38,631 nt of DNA from assembly GCF_001673365.1 (NCBI RefSeq), contig NZ_LZLS01000207.1, positions 1 through 38,631 on the forward strand, written 5' to 3'. Made by a program: the position numbers and the translations under genes. The DNA is from Mycobacterium asiaticum. GTDB taxonomy: Bacteria > Actinomycetota > Actinomycetes > Mycobacteriales > Mycobacteriaceae. This document shows, piece after piece, positions 15,659 to 23,810 of this stretch (its first letter is position 1; every line of letters begins with the position of its first letter). The notes beneath the pieces were generated by a model. That model saw only the letters and a list, made by a program, of their open reading frames with translations. It had not been told where the DNA came from and did not search any database.

Positions 15659-15679
15659 GCGACCAACATACTGGGAAGC
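15659..15679. promoter_or_regulatory. Overlapping divergent promoters of grcC1 and menJ
   Basis: The 21 bases between two divergent GTG starts hold two -10-like hexamers that overlap: TATGTT on the minus strand (15670-15665), six bases from the grcC1 start, and CATACT on the plus strand (15667-15672), seven bases from the menJ start. Both genes would give leaderless mRNAs, and RNA polymerase could occupy only one direction at a time. Confidence 0.6.
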
Positions 15680-16900
15680 GTGGAGAGCAGAGCCGACCTG
15701 GTAGTCGTGGGCGCCGGACCGGCCGGCTCGGCCGCGGCCGCCTGGGCCGCGCGGGCGGGCCGGGACGTACTGGTCATCGACTCGGCCGGCTTCCCGCGCG
15801 ACAAGGCCTGCGGCGACGGGCTGACCCCGCGCGCAATCGCCGAGCTGCAACGGCTGGGGCTCGGTGACTGGCTAGCCGGCCGGATCCGGCATCGCGGGTT
15901 GCGGATGAGTGGGTTCGGCGGCGAGGTCGAAGTGGACTGGCCCGGCCCGTCGTTTCCCGCCTACAGCAGCGCGGTGGCACGCCTGGAACTGGACGACCGA
16001 ATCCGCAAAGTAGCCGAAGAGTCCGGCGCACGCATGCTGTTGGGCAGTAAAGCCGTTGGCGTGCATCATGATTCGTCGCGACGGGTGACGTCACTGACCC
16101 TTGCTGACGGCACCGAGGTCAGTTGCGATCGGTTGATCGTTGCCGACGGGGCGCGCTCTTCGCTGGGCCGCAAGCTGGGCCGGCGCTGGCATCAGGAGAC
16201 GGTGTACGGCGTCGCCGCACGCGGCTACCTGACCACCGCCCGCGCCGACGATCCGTGGCTGACTTCGCACCTGGAACTGCGCTCCCCCGACGGCGCCGTG
16301 CTGCCCGGTTACGGATGGATCTTCCCGCTCGGCAACGGCGAGGTGAACATCGGCGTTGGCGCGCTGTCGACCACCAAGCGACCGGCCGACCTAGCGTTGC
16401 GACCGCTGATCTCCTATTACACCGACCTGCGGCGGCAGGAATGGGGCTTCGAGGGGCCGCCACGGGCGGTGGCGTCGGCGCTGCTGCCGATGGGCGGTGC
16501 GGTTTCCGGGGTCGCGGGACCGAACTGGATGCTGATCGGCGACGCCGCGGCGTGCGTCAACCCCCTCAACGGCGAGGGCATCGACTACGGACTGGAAACA
16601 GGGCGATTGGCCGCCGAAATGCTGGACTCGCGCGATTTCTCACAGCAGTGGCCGGCGCTGTTAACCGATCACTACGCCCGAGGATTTTCGGTGGCGCGCC
16701 GCCTCGCACTGTTACTGACCTTCCAGCGGTTCCTGCCCGCCACCGGACCCATCGCGATGCGTTCCACGACGTTGATGCGCATCGCCGTGCGGGTAATGGC
16801 CAATCTGGTCACCGACGAGGATGCCGATTGGGTGGCGCGGGTATGGCGTGGCGGCGGGCGGGCATCCCGGCTGATCGATCGCCGCGCGCCGTTCAGCTAG
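15680..16900 (+). CDS. menJ: Menaquinone reductase MenJ (FAD-dependent, GGR family)
   Basis: A 406-residue flavoprotein of the geranylgeranyl-reductase family, matching Rv0561c. MenJ saturates one isoprene unit of menaquinone-9 in mycobacteria. The FAD site is GAGPAGSAAAA near residues 11-21; the ribityl-binding motif is LIGDAAACVNPLNGEGI, and PRDKACGDGLTPR is the family's substrate-side motif. The frame is open upstream, but the GTG at 15680 places the Rossmann motif at the N-terminus as in the family. A hairpin at 16915-16949 follows the stop at 16900. The start context suggests a leaderless transcript. Confidence 0.92.
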   Translation: MESRADLVVVGAGPAGSAAAAWAARAGRDVLVIDSAGFPRDKACGDGLTPRAIAELQRLGLGDWLAGRIRHRGLRMSGFGGEVEVDWPGPSFPAYSSAVARLELDDRIRKVAEESGARMLLGSKAVGVHHDSSRRVTSLTLADGTEVSCDRLIVADGARSSLGRKLGRRWHQETVYGVAARGYLTTARADDPWLTSHLELRSPDGAVLPGYGWIFPLGNGEVNIGVGALSTTKRPADLALRPLISYYTDLRRQEWGFEGPPRAVASALLPMGGAVSGVAGPNWMLIGDAAACVNPLNGEGIDYGLETGRLAAEMLDSRDFSQQWPALLTDHYARGFSVARRLALLLTFQRFLPATGPIAMRSTTLMRIAVRVMANLVTDEDADWVARVWRGGGRASRLIDRRAPFS

Positions 16901-16914
16901 GTGTGGTGAGACGT

Positions 16915-16949
16915 AAAGCACGCGAAGTCAGCCGATTTCGCGTGCTTTT
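16915..16949 (+). terminator. Hairpin terminator after menJ
   Basis: Twelve-base arms AAAGCACGCGAA (16915-16926) and TTCGCGTGCTTT (16937-16948) pair perfectly around a 10-base loop and run into a short T tract. It lies between the menJ stop and the promoter of the next gene, so it would insulate the two. Confidence 0.7.
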
Positions 16950-16962
16950 CCGTCTGGTCACC

Positions 16963-17004
16963 TATATCAGTCTGGTTGACATATATCAGGCCGGTTGACA
17001 TACT
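16963..17004 (+). promoter_or_regulatory. Tandem 19-bp repeats overlapping the methyltransferase promoter
   Basis: TATATCAGTCTGGTTGACA (16963-16981) and TATATCAGGCCGGTTGACA (16982-17000) are abutting direct repeats, 17 of 19 bases identical. The TTGACA of the first repeat (16976-16981) is a consensus -35, 17 bases before CATACT (16999-17004), a -10 that lies seven bases before the ATG at 17012. The second copy fills the spacer. This looks like a repressor or activator site pair controlling an inducible leaderless gene. Confidence 0.75.
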
Positions 17005-17011
17005 GGACGGC

Positions 17012-17695
17012 ATGACTGCACCAACAGAATTCGACTTCGAATCGGTCTACCGTGGCGAATCCACCAACCTCGGTGAAGGCGTTCGACCCCCGTGGAGCCT
17101 GGGCGAACCGCAGCCCGAACTGGCCGCGCTGATCGAGCAGGGCAAGTTCAGCGGCGACGTGCTCGACGCAGGCTGCGGCGAGGGCGCTATTTCACTGGCG
17201 CTCGCAGCGCGCGGTCACCACACCGTAGGTCTGGACGCCTCCCCCACGGCTATCGAACTGGCCCAGGCCGAGGCCAAGAAGCAGGGCGTGACCAACGCCA
17301 GTTTCGCGGTGGCCGACATCACCGACTTCAGTGCCTACCCGCCGGGATCGGCCGGTCGGTTCAACACCATCGTGGACAGCACGCTGTTCCACTCGATGCC
17401 TGTCGAGCTGCGTGAGGGCTACCAGCAGGCGATCGTGCAGGCCGCCGCGCCAGGTGCCCGCTACTTCGTGCTCGTCTTCGACAAGGCCGCGATCACCGAG
17501 GGTCCCCCATTCGCGGTCAGCGAAAACGAACTCCGCGAGGCCGTCGCAAAGCACTGGGTGATCGACGAGATCCGGCCCGCCCGCATCTACGCCAAGATCC
17601 CGGCTGATTCACCAGGCGTGCCCTTCGTGACCCGCGACGAATCCGACGGCCGCAAGTCGGTCGGTGCGTGGCTGCTGTCCGCCCATCTCGGCTGA
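17012..17695 (+). CDS. SAM-dependent methyltransferase, Rv0560c-like
   Basis: A 227-residue class I methyltransferase. Motif I is VLDAGCGEG, followed by VGLDASPTAIE (acidic end of strand 2), VADITDF and the NTIVDSTLFHSM strand. It matches M. tuberculosis Rv0560c, a salicylate-inducible enzyme known to N-methylate certain synthetic inhibitors; its natural substrate is unsettled. ATG 17012 is chosen over an open extension from 16976 because that extension would lie within the promoter. The tandem operator-like repeats upstream suggest strong regulation. It precedes the small secreted protein gene as in M. tuberculosis. Confidence 0.88.
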   Translation: MTAPTEFDFESVYRGESTNLGEGVRPPWSLGEPQPELAALIEQGKFSGDVLDAGCGEGAISLALAARGHHTVGLDASPTAIELAQAEAKKQGVTNASFAVADITDFSAYPPGSAGRFNTIVDSTLFHSMPVELREGYQQAIVQAAAPGARYFVLVFDKAAITEGPPFAVSENELREAVAKHWVIDEIRPARIYAKIPADSPGVPFVTRDESDGRKSVGAWLLSAHLG

Positions 17696-17725
17696 CAGGC
17701 CGTGCATCCTTGGTCGCCGATGCTG

Positions 17726-17820
17726 GCCGAGCGTGCGCTTCACGACGCGACATGCGGGCAGGCCGTCGCGCGATTCACACTCGGCGCAGCGTTAAGACGT
17801 GCACAAGACAGGTGTATAGT
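17726..17820 (+). promoter_or_regulatory. Promoter and imperfect palindrome before the DUF732 gene
   Basis: TATAGT at 17815-17820 is a consensus-like -10, seven bases before the ATG at 17828, with TTAAGA (17792-17797) as a -35 at 17-base spacing. Upstream, GCCGAGCGTG (17726-17735) and CACACTCGGC (17776-17785) form an inverted repeat with one mismatch, and CGCGAC/GTCGCG pair inside it. It may act as a terminator for the upstream gene or as a regulator site. Confidence 0.55.
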
Positions 17821-17827
17821 CCGGCTA

Positions 17828-18163
17828 ATGAAGGCAATTAGGCTGGGTGCTTTCGCGGCCATGGCGGTCGCCGCTATCGGCTTGGCGGCGCCCGCCCAAG
17901 CCGACGACTACGACGCCCCGTTCAACGCGCAACTGCACACCTACGGCATCTACGGCCCGCAGGACTTCAACGCGTGGCTGGGCAAGATCAGCTGTCAACG
18001 TATCGAGCGTGGCGTGGACAAGGACGCCTACAAGTCGGCGTTCTTCCTGCAGCGCAATCTGCCGCTGGGGACCACTCAGGGGCAGTCGCTGCAGTTCCTC
18101 GGCGCGGCGATCGACCACTACTGCCCTGAGCAAATGGGCTTCTTGCAACGGGCCGGCGTCTAG
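17828..18163 (+). CDS. Small secreted DUF732 protein, Rv0559c-like
   Basis: A 111-residue exported protein. Residues 1-26 form a signal peptide (MKAIRLGAFAAMAVAAIGLA, then APAQA-DD cleavage). The mature part, beginning DDYDAPFNAQLHTYGIYG, has two cysteines (in ISCQR and HYCPEQ) that can form the conserved disulfide of DUF732 proteins, and ends LQRAGV. It matches Rv0559c, a secreted protein of unknown function found with the Rv0560c methyltransferase. The start at 17828 gives the signal peptide and follows TATAGT by seven bases. Its TAG stop overlaps the menG stop on the opposite strand within CTAG. Confidence 0.9.
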   Translation: MKAIRLGAFAAMAVAAIGLAAPAQADDYDAPFNAQLHTYGIYGPQDFNAWLGKISCQRIERGVDKDAYKSAFFLQRNLPLGTTQGQSLQFLGAAIDHYCPEQMGFLQRAGV

Positions 18164-18858
18164 CCTTCCCGCAGCGGTTTGTAGCCGGCATGCAGTGCCA
18201 CGATGCCGCCGGTCAGGTTGCGCCACCGCACCGCTGACCAGCCTGCCTGGGTGATCTCGTTCGCCAGGGCCGCCTGGTTGGGCCAAGCTCTGATCGATTC
18301 CGCCAGATAGACGTAGGCGTCGGGGTTGCTCGACACCGCGCGCGCCACCCGCGGCAGCGCCTGCATCAGGTACTCCTTATACGCGGTGGCGAACAAAGCG
18401 TTTGTGGGAGTGGAGAATTCGCACACCACCAGCCGTCCGCCGGGCCGGGTGACGCGGGCCATCTCGCGCAGCGCGGCGGGATAGTCGGCAACGTTGCGCA
18501 ACCCGAAGCTGATGGTGACGGCGTCGAACACCTCGTCGGCGAACGGCAGTCGGGTCGCGTCACCGGCGACTTTGGGCACTTGTCGGGCGCGGCCCGCGGC
18601 CAGCATCCCGACGGAGAAGTCCGCGGCCACGCACCATGCACCGGACTTCGCCAGTTCGACCGTCGAGACAGCGGTACCGGCGGCCAGGTCCAGCACCCGC
18701 TGGCCGGGTGCGATGTGCAACGCAGATCGGGTGGCACGCCGCCAGTAGCGGTCCTGGCCGATCGAGAGCACCGTATTGGTGATGTCGTAGCGGCGGGCCA
18801 CGCCGTCGAACATCGACGCGACATCCCGGGGATCCTTATCGAGGTCGGCGCGGCTCAC
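18160..18858 (-). CDS. menG: Demethylmenaquinone methyltransferase (MenG/UbiE)
   Basis: A 232-residue SAM-dependent enzyme that methylates demethylmenaquinol, the last ring step of menaquinone synthesis. It carries VLDLAAGTAVSTVELAKSGA (SAM motif I), VAADFSVGML, GDATRLPFADEVFDAVTISF and GLRN of the UbiE signature, and GGIVALHAGYKP at the C-terminus. The corresponding gene in M. tuberculosis is Rv0558, also called menH or ubiE. The open frame extends to 18921, but GTG 18858 gives the conserved VSRADLDKDPRDVA start and follows TAGCGT (minus strand, 18871-18866) by seven bases. Confidence 0.93.
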   Translation of the reverse strand: MSRADLDKDPRDVASMFDGVARRYDITNTVLSIGQDRYWRRATRSALHIAPGQRVLDLAAGTAVSTVELAKSGAWCVAADFSVGMLAAGRARQVPKVAGDATRLPFADEVFDAVTISFGLRNVADYPAALREMARVTRPGGRLVVCEFSTPTNALFATAYKEYLMQALPRVARAVSSNPDAYVYLAESIRAWPNQAALANEITQAGWSAVRWRNLTGGIVALHAGYKPLREG

Positions 18859-18924
18859 CTCAGAGACGCTACCCGCCCCGCAGTAGGCGGGAATTGGCAA
18901 GCTGGCGCAGGCGCCCGTCACGGG

Positions 18925-20067
18925 CTAGGCGTACCGGCGTGTGGTCCCCGCTCGCGCCGGTTCGGCCAGCACCGCTCCATAGTGAGCGATCAGCTCGTCA
19001 CAGATCACCGGCCAACTGCGGCCGAGCACACTGCGCCGGGCCGCCGGCGAATACCGTTCCCGCTCGGCCAGCAGGTGATCGACGGCGCCGGGCAATCGCG
19101 CTTCGAACTCCTCGACTCCCAGTAACAACCCGGTGCGCCAGGGGGTCACCAGGTCGCGCGGGCCGCCGGCGTCGGGGGCGATAACCGGCAGCCCCGACGC
19201 CAGCGCTTCCTGCACGACCTGACAAAACGTCTCGTGTTCGCCGGGATGCACGAAGACGTCCATGCTGGCGTATGCCGCGGCGAGCTCGTCGCCGTACAGC
19301 GCGCCGGTGAAAACGGCTGTGGGCATTGCCAATTGCAGCTTGGTCCGGTCGACGCCGTCACCGACGACGACCACGCGCACCGCTGCGTCTGCCGCCAGCG
19401 CCGCCAGCCGTTCGACGTGCTTCTCCGGGGCCAGACGTCCGACGAATCCGACGATCGGCTTGCCGTCCGGTGACCATCGCCGACGCAGCGTCTCATCACG
19501 CGCCGATGGTGCGAACCGGATCAGATCAACTCCACGCGCCCATCGATGCACACGCGGGAACCGTTGGGCGGCAAGGACTTCCATCGTCGGGGTGGACGGG
19601 GCCAACGTGCGGTCGGCGAGGCTGTGCAAGCGGCGAAACCACGCCCAGGCGGCCCGTGTGGTGGCCGGAATGCCGTAGCTCGCAGCGAATCCCGGGACAT
19701 CGGTCTGGTAGACGGCCACCGTCGGCACGCCCAGCCGGCGTGCGGCCAGCAATCCCCCAAAACCCAGCAGCGCCGGCGAGGCCAGGTGCACCACGTCGGG
19801 ATCAAATCCGCGCACTACCCGCAGGATTCGCGGTGTCGGCACACCCAACGGAAGGGTGGTCACCTTCGGGAACATCCGCGACGGCGTCCGGTGCACCCGC
19901 ACCCCGTCGTGCAGGCGGTCGGCGCGGGGCTGCCCGGGCGGGTTGTCCGGTGCGATGACCAACGCTTCGTGACCACAGCGACGCAGATGTTCCAGCACCC
20001 GGACCACCGAGTTGCTGACACCGTTGACCTGCGGGAGGAACGATTCGGCGACGATCGCAACGCGCAC
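18925..20067 (-). CDS. mgtA: GDP-mannose-dependent alpha-mannosyltransferase MgtA-like
   Basis: A 380-residue GT4-family (GT-B fold) glycosyltransferase, matching Rv0557 (MgtA, formerly pimB). It makes mannosylated glucuronosyl-diacylglycerol, an anchor for lipomannan-like glycolipids. The N-terminal acceptor domain starts MRVAIVAESFLPQVNGVSNS. The C-terminal donor domain has VGFVGRLAPEKHVERL and the EX7E motif around HPGEHETFCQVVQEALASG. No TM segment is obvious; it acts on the inner membrane face. The GTG at 20067 gives the family N-terminus. It lies 66 bases upstream of menG on the same strand. Confidence 0.88.
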   Translation of the reverse strand: MRVAIVAESFLPQVNGVSNSVVRVLEHLRRCGHEALVIAPDNPPGQPRADRLHDGVRVHRTPSRMFPKVTTLPLGVPTPRILRVVRGFDPDVVHLASPALLGFGGLLAARRLGVPTVAVYQTDVPGFAASYGIPATTRAAWAWFRRLHSLADRTLAPSTPTMEVLAAQRFPRVHRWARGVDLIRFAPSARDETLRRRWSPDGKPIVGFVGRLAPEKHVERLAALAADAAVRVVVVGDGVDRTKLQLAMPTAVFTGALYGDELAAAYASMDVFVHPGEHETFCQVVQEALASGLPVIAPDAGGPRDLVTPWRTGLLLGVEEFEARLPGAVDHLLAERERYSPAARRSVLGRSWPVICDELIAHYGAVLAEPARAGTTRRYA

Positions 20068-20133
20068 GACACCACACTGGCAGCGCCGACTGTCGGCAAG
20101 GTTGCCGAGGGGAATACGCGACGCGAAATTCTG

Positions 20134-20637
20134 CTACCGACGCTGCGCGCGTCTGTTCAGCCGTTTATCCAGCACCGCAAGCAGGATCAACGCGATTGCG
20201 GCCGTCAACCAGCCCACTACCGCGATAGACCCCGCCGGGATGATCGCCAGCCCGGCGTTGCGATGTTGCACCCGAACCAGGTTGGGATCCCTCTTGTTGT
20301 ATTCGACGTAGATCCGCATGCCGGTGGCCAACTCCGACGGGTACAGCACGCCGAGTTCGGGTCGGTAGGTGACCCGATCGGGCGTAACGAACTCGATGGT
20401 GGACCGCCGCGGCCCGGCGCTGAGCACCTCGGCCTGCGCCACCCCCATATTGCGTTGGATCGCCAAATCATTCCGCCATGCGCCGGCCACCAACAGCACC
20501 GATTGCAGCGTGACCAGAAGTGCCACGATCAGCACGGTAATCCGCGCCCACCGCACCACGATCCGCGCCCGGGTGTCCGGCAACTCTTCACTGGTGCCGT
20601 GAATCAGGGTGCGCAGCAATTGTTTTAGCGTCGTCAC
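20134..20637 (-). CDS. DUF3592-type membrane protein, Rv0556-like
   Basis: A 167-residue membrane protein with one TM segment near residues 30-50 (ARITVLIVALLVTLQSVLLV) and a second near 130-155 (AIIPAGSIAVVGWLTAAIAL). Between them lies an extracytoplasmic strand-rich domain (YRPELGVLYPSELATGMRIYV), typical of DUF3592 proteins. Function is unknown. The GTG at 20637 overlaps the menD stop as GTGA, so translation is coupled to menD. The longer open frame from 20787 lies entirely inside menD and is rejected. Confidence 0.8.
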   Translation of the reverse strand: MTTLKQLLRTLIHGTSEELPDTRARIVVRWARITVLIVALLVTLQSVLLVAGAWRNDLAIQRNMGVAQAEVLSAGPRRSTIEFVTPDRVTYRPELGVLYPSELATGMRIYVEYNKRDPNLVRVQHRNAGLAIIPAGSIAVVGWLTAAIALILLAVLDKRLNRRAQRR

Positions 20638-22277
20638 AGGGCGGCCTTGATGGCCGCGTGCAGACGTCGCAACGAGGACCGGTCCGCCTTGACCTCCAAC
20701 ACCCGCATCCCGGTGGCGGGTTCGTCGAGGGCGGCGGCCAGCTGGTCGACTTCGATCTGGCGGCTCTCGACGTGATACGCGCGACACAGCGCGCCCACGT
20801 CGACGTCGTGCGGGGTGCCGAAGATGCGGGACGAAACGTCGCGGAATCGCGGGTCGCCCTGTTCGAGCAACTCGAAGATGCCGCCGCCGTTGTCGTTGGA
20901 CACCACGATGGTCAGCTGCCGCGGGGTGGGTTCGGTTGGTCCGATCAACAGCCCGGAGCTGTCGTGGACGAAGGTCAAGTCACCGATCAGGGCAACGGTG
21001 CGCGACTGCGGATCACCGGTGCGCTCGTGTGCCAGCGCGGCCCCGATCGCGGTGGACACGGTGCCGTCGATGCCGGCGACGCCTCGGTTGGACCGAACTT
21101 GGACGCCGTGGGCGTTCAACCCGACCAGCGCCGCATCGCGCACCGGGTTCGAAGCCCCCAATACCAGCTGGTCACCGGGTCGCAGCGCATCGGCCACCGC
21201 GGCGGCCACGTGTAACCCGGTGGTCAGCGGGTGCTCGGCGAGTTGGCTGCGCACCGCGTCGAGGGCCTGCTTGTTCAGTTCGGCGCAGCGGCGCAACCAC
21301 GCCGGGGTGGGCTCGCCGGTGGTGACCGCTCGGGTGCCGGTGGCTTGCGAATTTCCCGACACGTCGGGCCAGCGCGGGCCCGTCGTCAGCGCATACACCG
21401 GCACGCTCGGGTCGGCCAGCAACGACGAGACCGGACGGTGCAGCGTCGGGCGGCCCAGCATGATCACCTGCTGGGGTCGCAACAGCGGCAACGCCAATGG
21501 GTGCAGCGGGTTGTCCGCCGCTGGTGCGGTCGGCTCGGCGACGGTGGGCGAGGCCGCGAGATTGGGATGGGATCCCGCGCCGTGCCCGGCGATGACGACG
21601 GTGTCCGGCCTCAGGTCGATATCCAACGGCTGATCGAAGGTGACCAGCGGGGTGTAAGTCCACGGCCTGCCGTCCGGGCGACCCGGCGGGGTGGGCACAT
21701 TCAGGTGTTCCGGATCGGGCACCAACGGTTCGCGCAGCGGGACGTCGAAATGCACGGGTCCGGCGTTGGCGGTACGAGAACCCTTGGCAGCCACCAACAC
21801 TCGGCAGGTCGCCGATCGCCAGGTGGCATTCAGCGCGGCCAGTTGCTCGGGGGTGTCCTCGGCGAGGCCCAAGCTGATGGTGGCCCGGACCTGGGCACCG
21901 AAATAGCCCAGCTGCTCCATCGTCTGGTTGGCGCCGGTGCCCAACAGTTCGTAGGGCCGGTTGGCCGAAAGCACGATCAGCGGCACCCTTGCGTAGTTCG
22001 CCTCGACGACCGCGGGCCCGAGGTTTGCCACGGCGGTGCCCGACGTCATGGCGATGCATACCGGCGCATCAGCACCGATCGACAGGCCGATGGCCAAGTA
22101 GCCGGCGGTGCGTTCGTCGATGCGCACGTGCAACCGGAGCCGGCCCGCGCGGTCGGCGTCCTGCAATGCGAACGCCAGCGGCGCGTTGCGTGAGCCGGGA
22201 CACAACACCACGTCGCGGACGCCGCCGCGGATCAATTCGTCGACGACGACGCGCGCCTGGGTCGTCGAGGGGTTCAC
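20634..22277 (-). CDS. menD: SEPHCHC synthase MenD
   Basis: A 547-residue thiamine-diphosphate enzyme that joins 2-oxoglutarate to isochorismate, the first committed menaquinone step. The N-terminal NPSTTQARVVVDELIRGGV and VLCPGSRNAPLAFAL are near invariant; MTSGTAVANLGPAVVEA contributes to the active site; and the ThDP/Mg2+ motif is GDLTFVHDSSGL followed by VVSNDNGGGIFE. Length and sequence fit Rv0555. The start is GTG 22277. The 3' end is coupled to the DUF3592 gene. Divergent from the kinase gene across 87 bases that hold symmetrical repeats. Confidence 0.95.
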   Translation of the reverse strand: MNPSTTQARVVVDELIRGGVRDVVLCPGSRNAPLAFALQDADRAGRLRLHVRIDERTAGYLAIGLSIGADAPVCIAMTSGTAVANLGPAVVEANYARVPLIVLSANRPYELLGTGANQTMEQLGYFGAQVRATISLGLAEDTPEQLAALNATWRSATCRVLVAAKGSRTANAGPVHFDVPLREPLVPDPEHLNVPTPPGRPDGRPWTYTPLVTFDQPLDIDLRPDTVVIAGHGAGSHPNLAASPTVAEPTAPAADNPLHPLALPLLRPQQVIMLGRPTLHRPVSSLLADPSVPVYALTTGPRWPDVSGNSQATGTRAVTTGEPTPAWLRRCAELNKQALDAVRSQLAEHPLTTGLHVAAAVADALRPGDQLVLGASNPVRDAALVGLNAHGVQVRSNRGVAGIDGTVSTAIGAALAHERTGDPQSRTVALIGDLTFVHDSSGLLIGPTEPTPRQLTIVVSNDNGGGIFELLEQGDPRFRDVSSRIFGTPHDVDVGALCRAYHVESRQIEVDQLAAALDEPATGMRVLEVKADRSSLRRLHAAIKAAL

Positions 22278-22300
22278 CAGTACAGGGTGTCACAGCCAAC

Positions 22301-22356
22301 GAACACCGTCCGCGGAGCGTTCGGTGAACACCTCCGCGGCTCGGGGTCAGTAGGAT
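22301..22356. promoter_or_regulatory. Repeats in the menD/kinase divergent promoter region
   Basis: CCGCGGAG (22310-22317) and CTCCGCGG (22332-22339) are perfect 8-base inverted arms around 14 bases. The same region is also a direct repeat: GAACACCGTCCGCGG (22301-22315) and GAACACCTCCGCGG (22326-22339) differ by one base insertion. TAGGAT (22351-22356), eight bases before the kinase ATG, is a likely -10. A regulator could act on both divergent genes here. Confidence 0.6.
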
Positions 22357-22364
22357 TTGCTGTC

Positions 22365-23810
22365 ATGCCGCTCGCAAATGGCGCCGTTTTCGCTGGCTAC
22401 ACGATCCAGCGCCAGCTTGGTTCCGGCGGAATGGGCGAGGTCTACCTGACCCAACATCCCCGGCTGCCACGACTGGAAGCGTTGAAAATCCTGCCCTCGT
22501 CGCTGACCGAGGACGTCGATTTCCGGCAACGCTTCAATCGGGAAGCCGACCTCGCGGCCACGTTGTGGCATCCCAACATCGTCGGACTGCACGACCGCGG
22601 GGAGTTCGATGGCCAGCTGTGGATCACGATGGACTACGTCGAAGGCACCGATGCTGCATGCGCGCTGCAGGATAGCGACGGCTTGCCGCCGGCTCAGGTA
22701 CTGGAGATCGTCACGGCCGTTGCCGACGCGCTGGATTACGCCCACCATGGCAACCTGCTGCATCGCGACGTCAAGCCGGCCAACATCCTGTTGACCAGAT
22801 CGGACTCGGATCAACGGCGAATCCTGCTGGCCGACTTCGGAATTGCCCGCAAGACCGACGACATCAGTGGCCTGACCGCGACCAACGCCACCATTGGTTC
22901 GATTGCTTATGCGGCCCCCGAGCAGCTGATGGGCCAAGCGCTGGACGGACGGTCCGACCAATATGCGTTGGCCGCCACCGCTTTTCATATGCTGGCTGGC
23001 ACTGCACCGTTTCAGCATTCCAACGCTGCCGTGGTGATCGGAAAACATCTCACCGCCCCGCCCCCGCTGTTGTCTGAGCGGCGACCTGCGCTGGCAGGCC
23101 TGGACTGGGTGCTCGCCAAGGCGATGTCTAAAAATCCGGCCCAGCGTTATCCGCGCTGCTCGGACTTCGCCCGGGCCCTCGGCGATGCGCTTACCGGCGT
23201 GTCCGCCCATTCGGCTGCGGCTACCGCGCCCTGGCCACCGGTCGGACCGGTTACTCACGCCGCAATTGGATGGCCGTCGGGTCCACCAATCCCCTATCAC
23301 CGCATGCCTTCACCCACGCGCAAGCGGAAGTGGCCGGCGATTGTGGTGCCATTGGTTTTGGTGCTGTTGTTCATGGGTGCTGTTGGCTTCGCTGCGACAC
23401 AGGTGCTGCGTCCGTATCCCGTGGCTGCCTCGACACCCCGGTGGCAACCCTATGTCGACTACGCCAAGCAGTTCACGATCTGGCTGACGAGTCTGAGCGC
23501 GCATTCTTCTGCCAGTGACGTTCAGCGCATCATCGATGGATCGACCGGCGAATTTCATGACGACTTCGCAAATCGCAGCTCTGATTTTCGCCAGGTAGTC
23601 GAGCAGGCGCAGGTTACAACAGAGGGAACCGTCGACGCCGCGGCCCTGGAATCGATCAGCGGCGCGACCGCTCAGGTCCTGGTCGCCGCGTCATCGAAGG
23701 TGACAAACAGTGGGGGCACCAACGACAAACCGCGAGCCTGGCGGTTGACCCTGCGGGTCGAAAGGCTCGGCGATGCCTACAAGGTGTCCAAGGTGGAGTT
23801 CGTATCGTGA
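22365..23810 (+). CDS. Transmembrane Ser/Thr protein kinase with Mce-associated-like sensor domain
   Basis: A 481-residue receptor-type kinase of the PknF/PknJ type. The kinase domain (about 12-275) has the G-loop G19-S-G-G-M-G24, K41, E60, H133-R-D-V-K137-P-A-N140, D157-F-G and A184-P-E, so it should be active. A Pro-rich juxtamembrane linker (285-320) precedes one TM helix (about 324-346, IVVPLVLVLLFMGAVGFAA). The extracellular domain (350-481) resembles Mce-associated proteins and is similar in pattern to the next gene's product. ATG 22365 places the kinase domain at the N-terminus. GTGA overlap couples it to the next gene. The kinase is absent from this position in M. tuberculosis. Confidence 0.88.
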   Translation: MPLANGAVFAGYTIQRQLGSGGMGEVYLTQHPRLPRLEALKILPSSLTEDVDFRQRFNREADLAATLWHPNIVGLHDRGEFDGQLWITMDYVEGTDAACALQDSDGLPPAQVLEIVTAVADALDYAHHGNLLHRDVKPANILLTRSDSDQRRILLADFGIARKTDDISGLTATNATIGSIAYAAPEQLMGQALDGRSDQYALAATAFHMLAGTAPFQHSNAAVVIGKHLTAPPPLLSERRPALAGLDWVLAKAMSKNPAQRYPRCSDFARALGDALTGVSAHSAAATAPWPPVGPVTHAAIGWPSGPPIPYHRMPSPTRKRKWPAIVVPLVLVLLFMGAVGFAATQVLRPYPVAASTPRWQPYVDYAKQFTIWLTSLSAHSSASDVQRIIDGSTGEFHDDFANRSSDFRQVVEQAQVTTEGTVDAAALESISGATAQVLVAASSKVTNSGGTNDKPRAWRLTLRVERLGDAYKVSKVEFVS

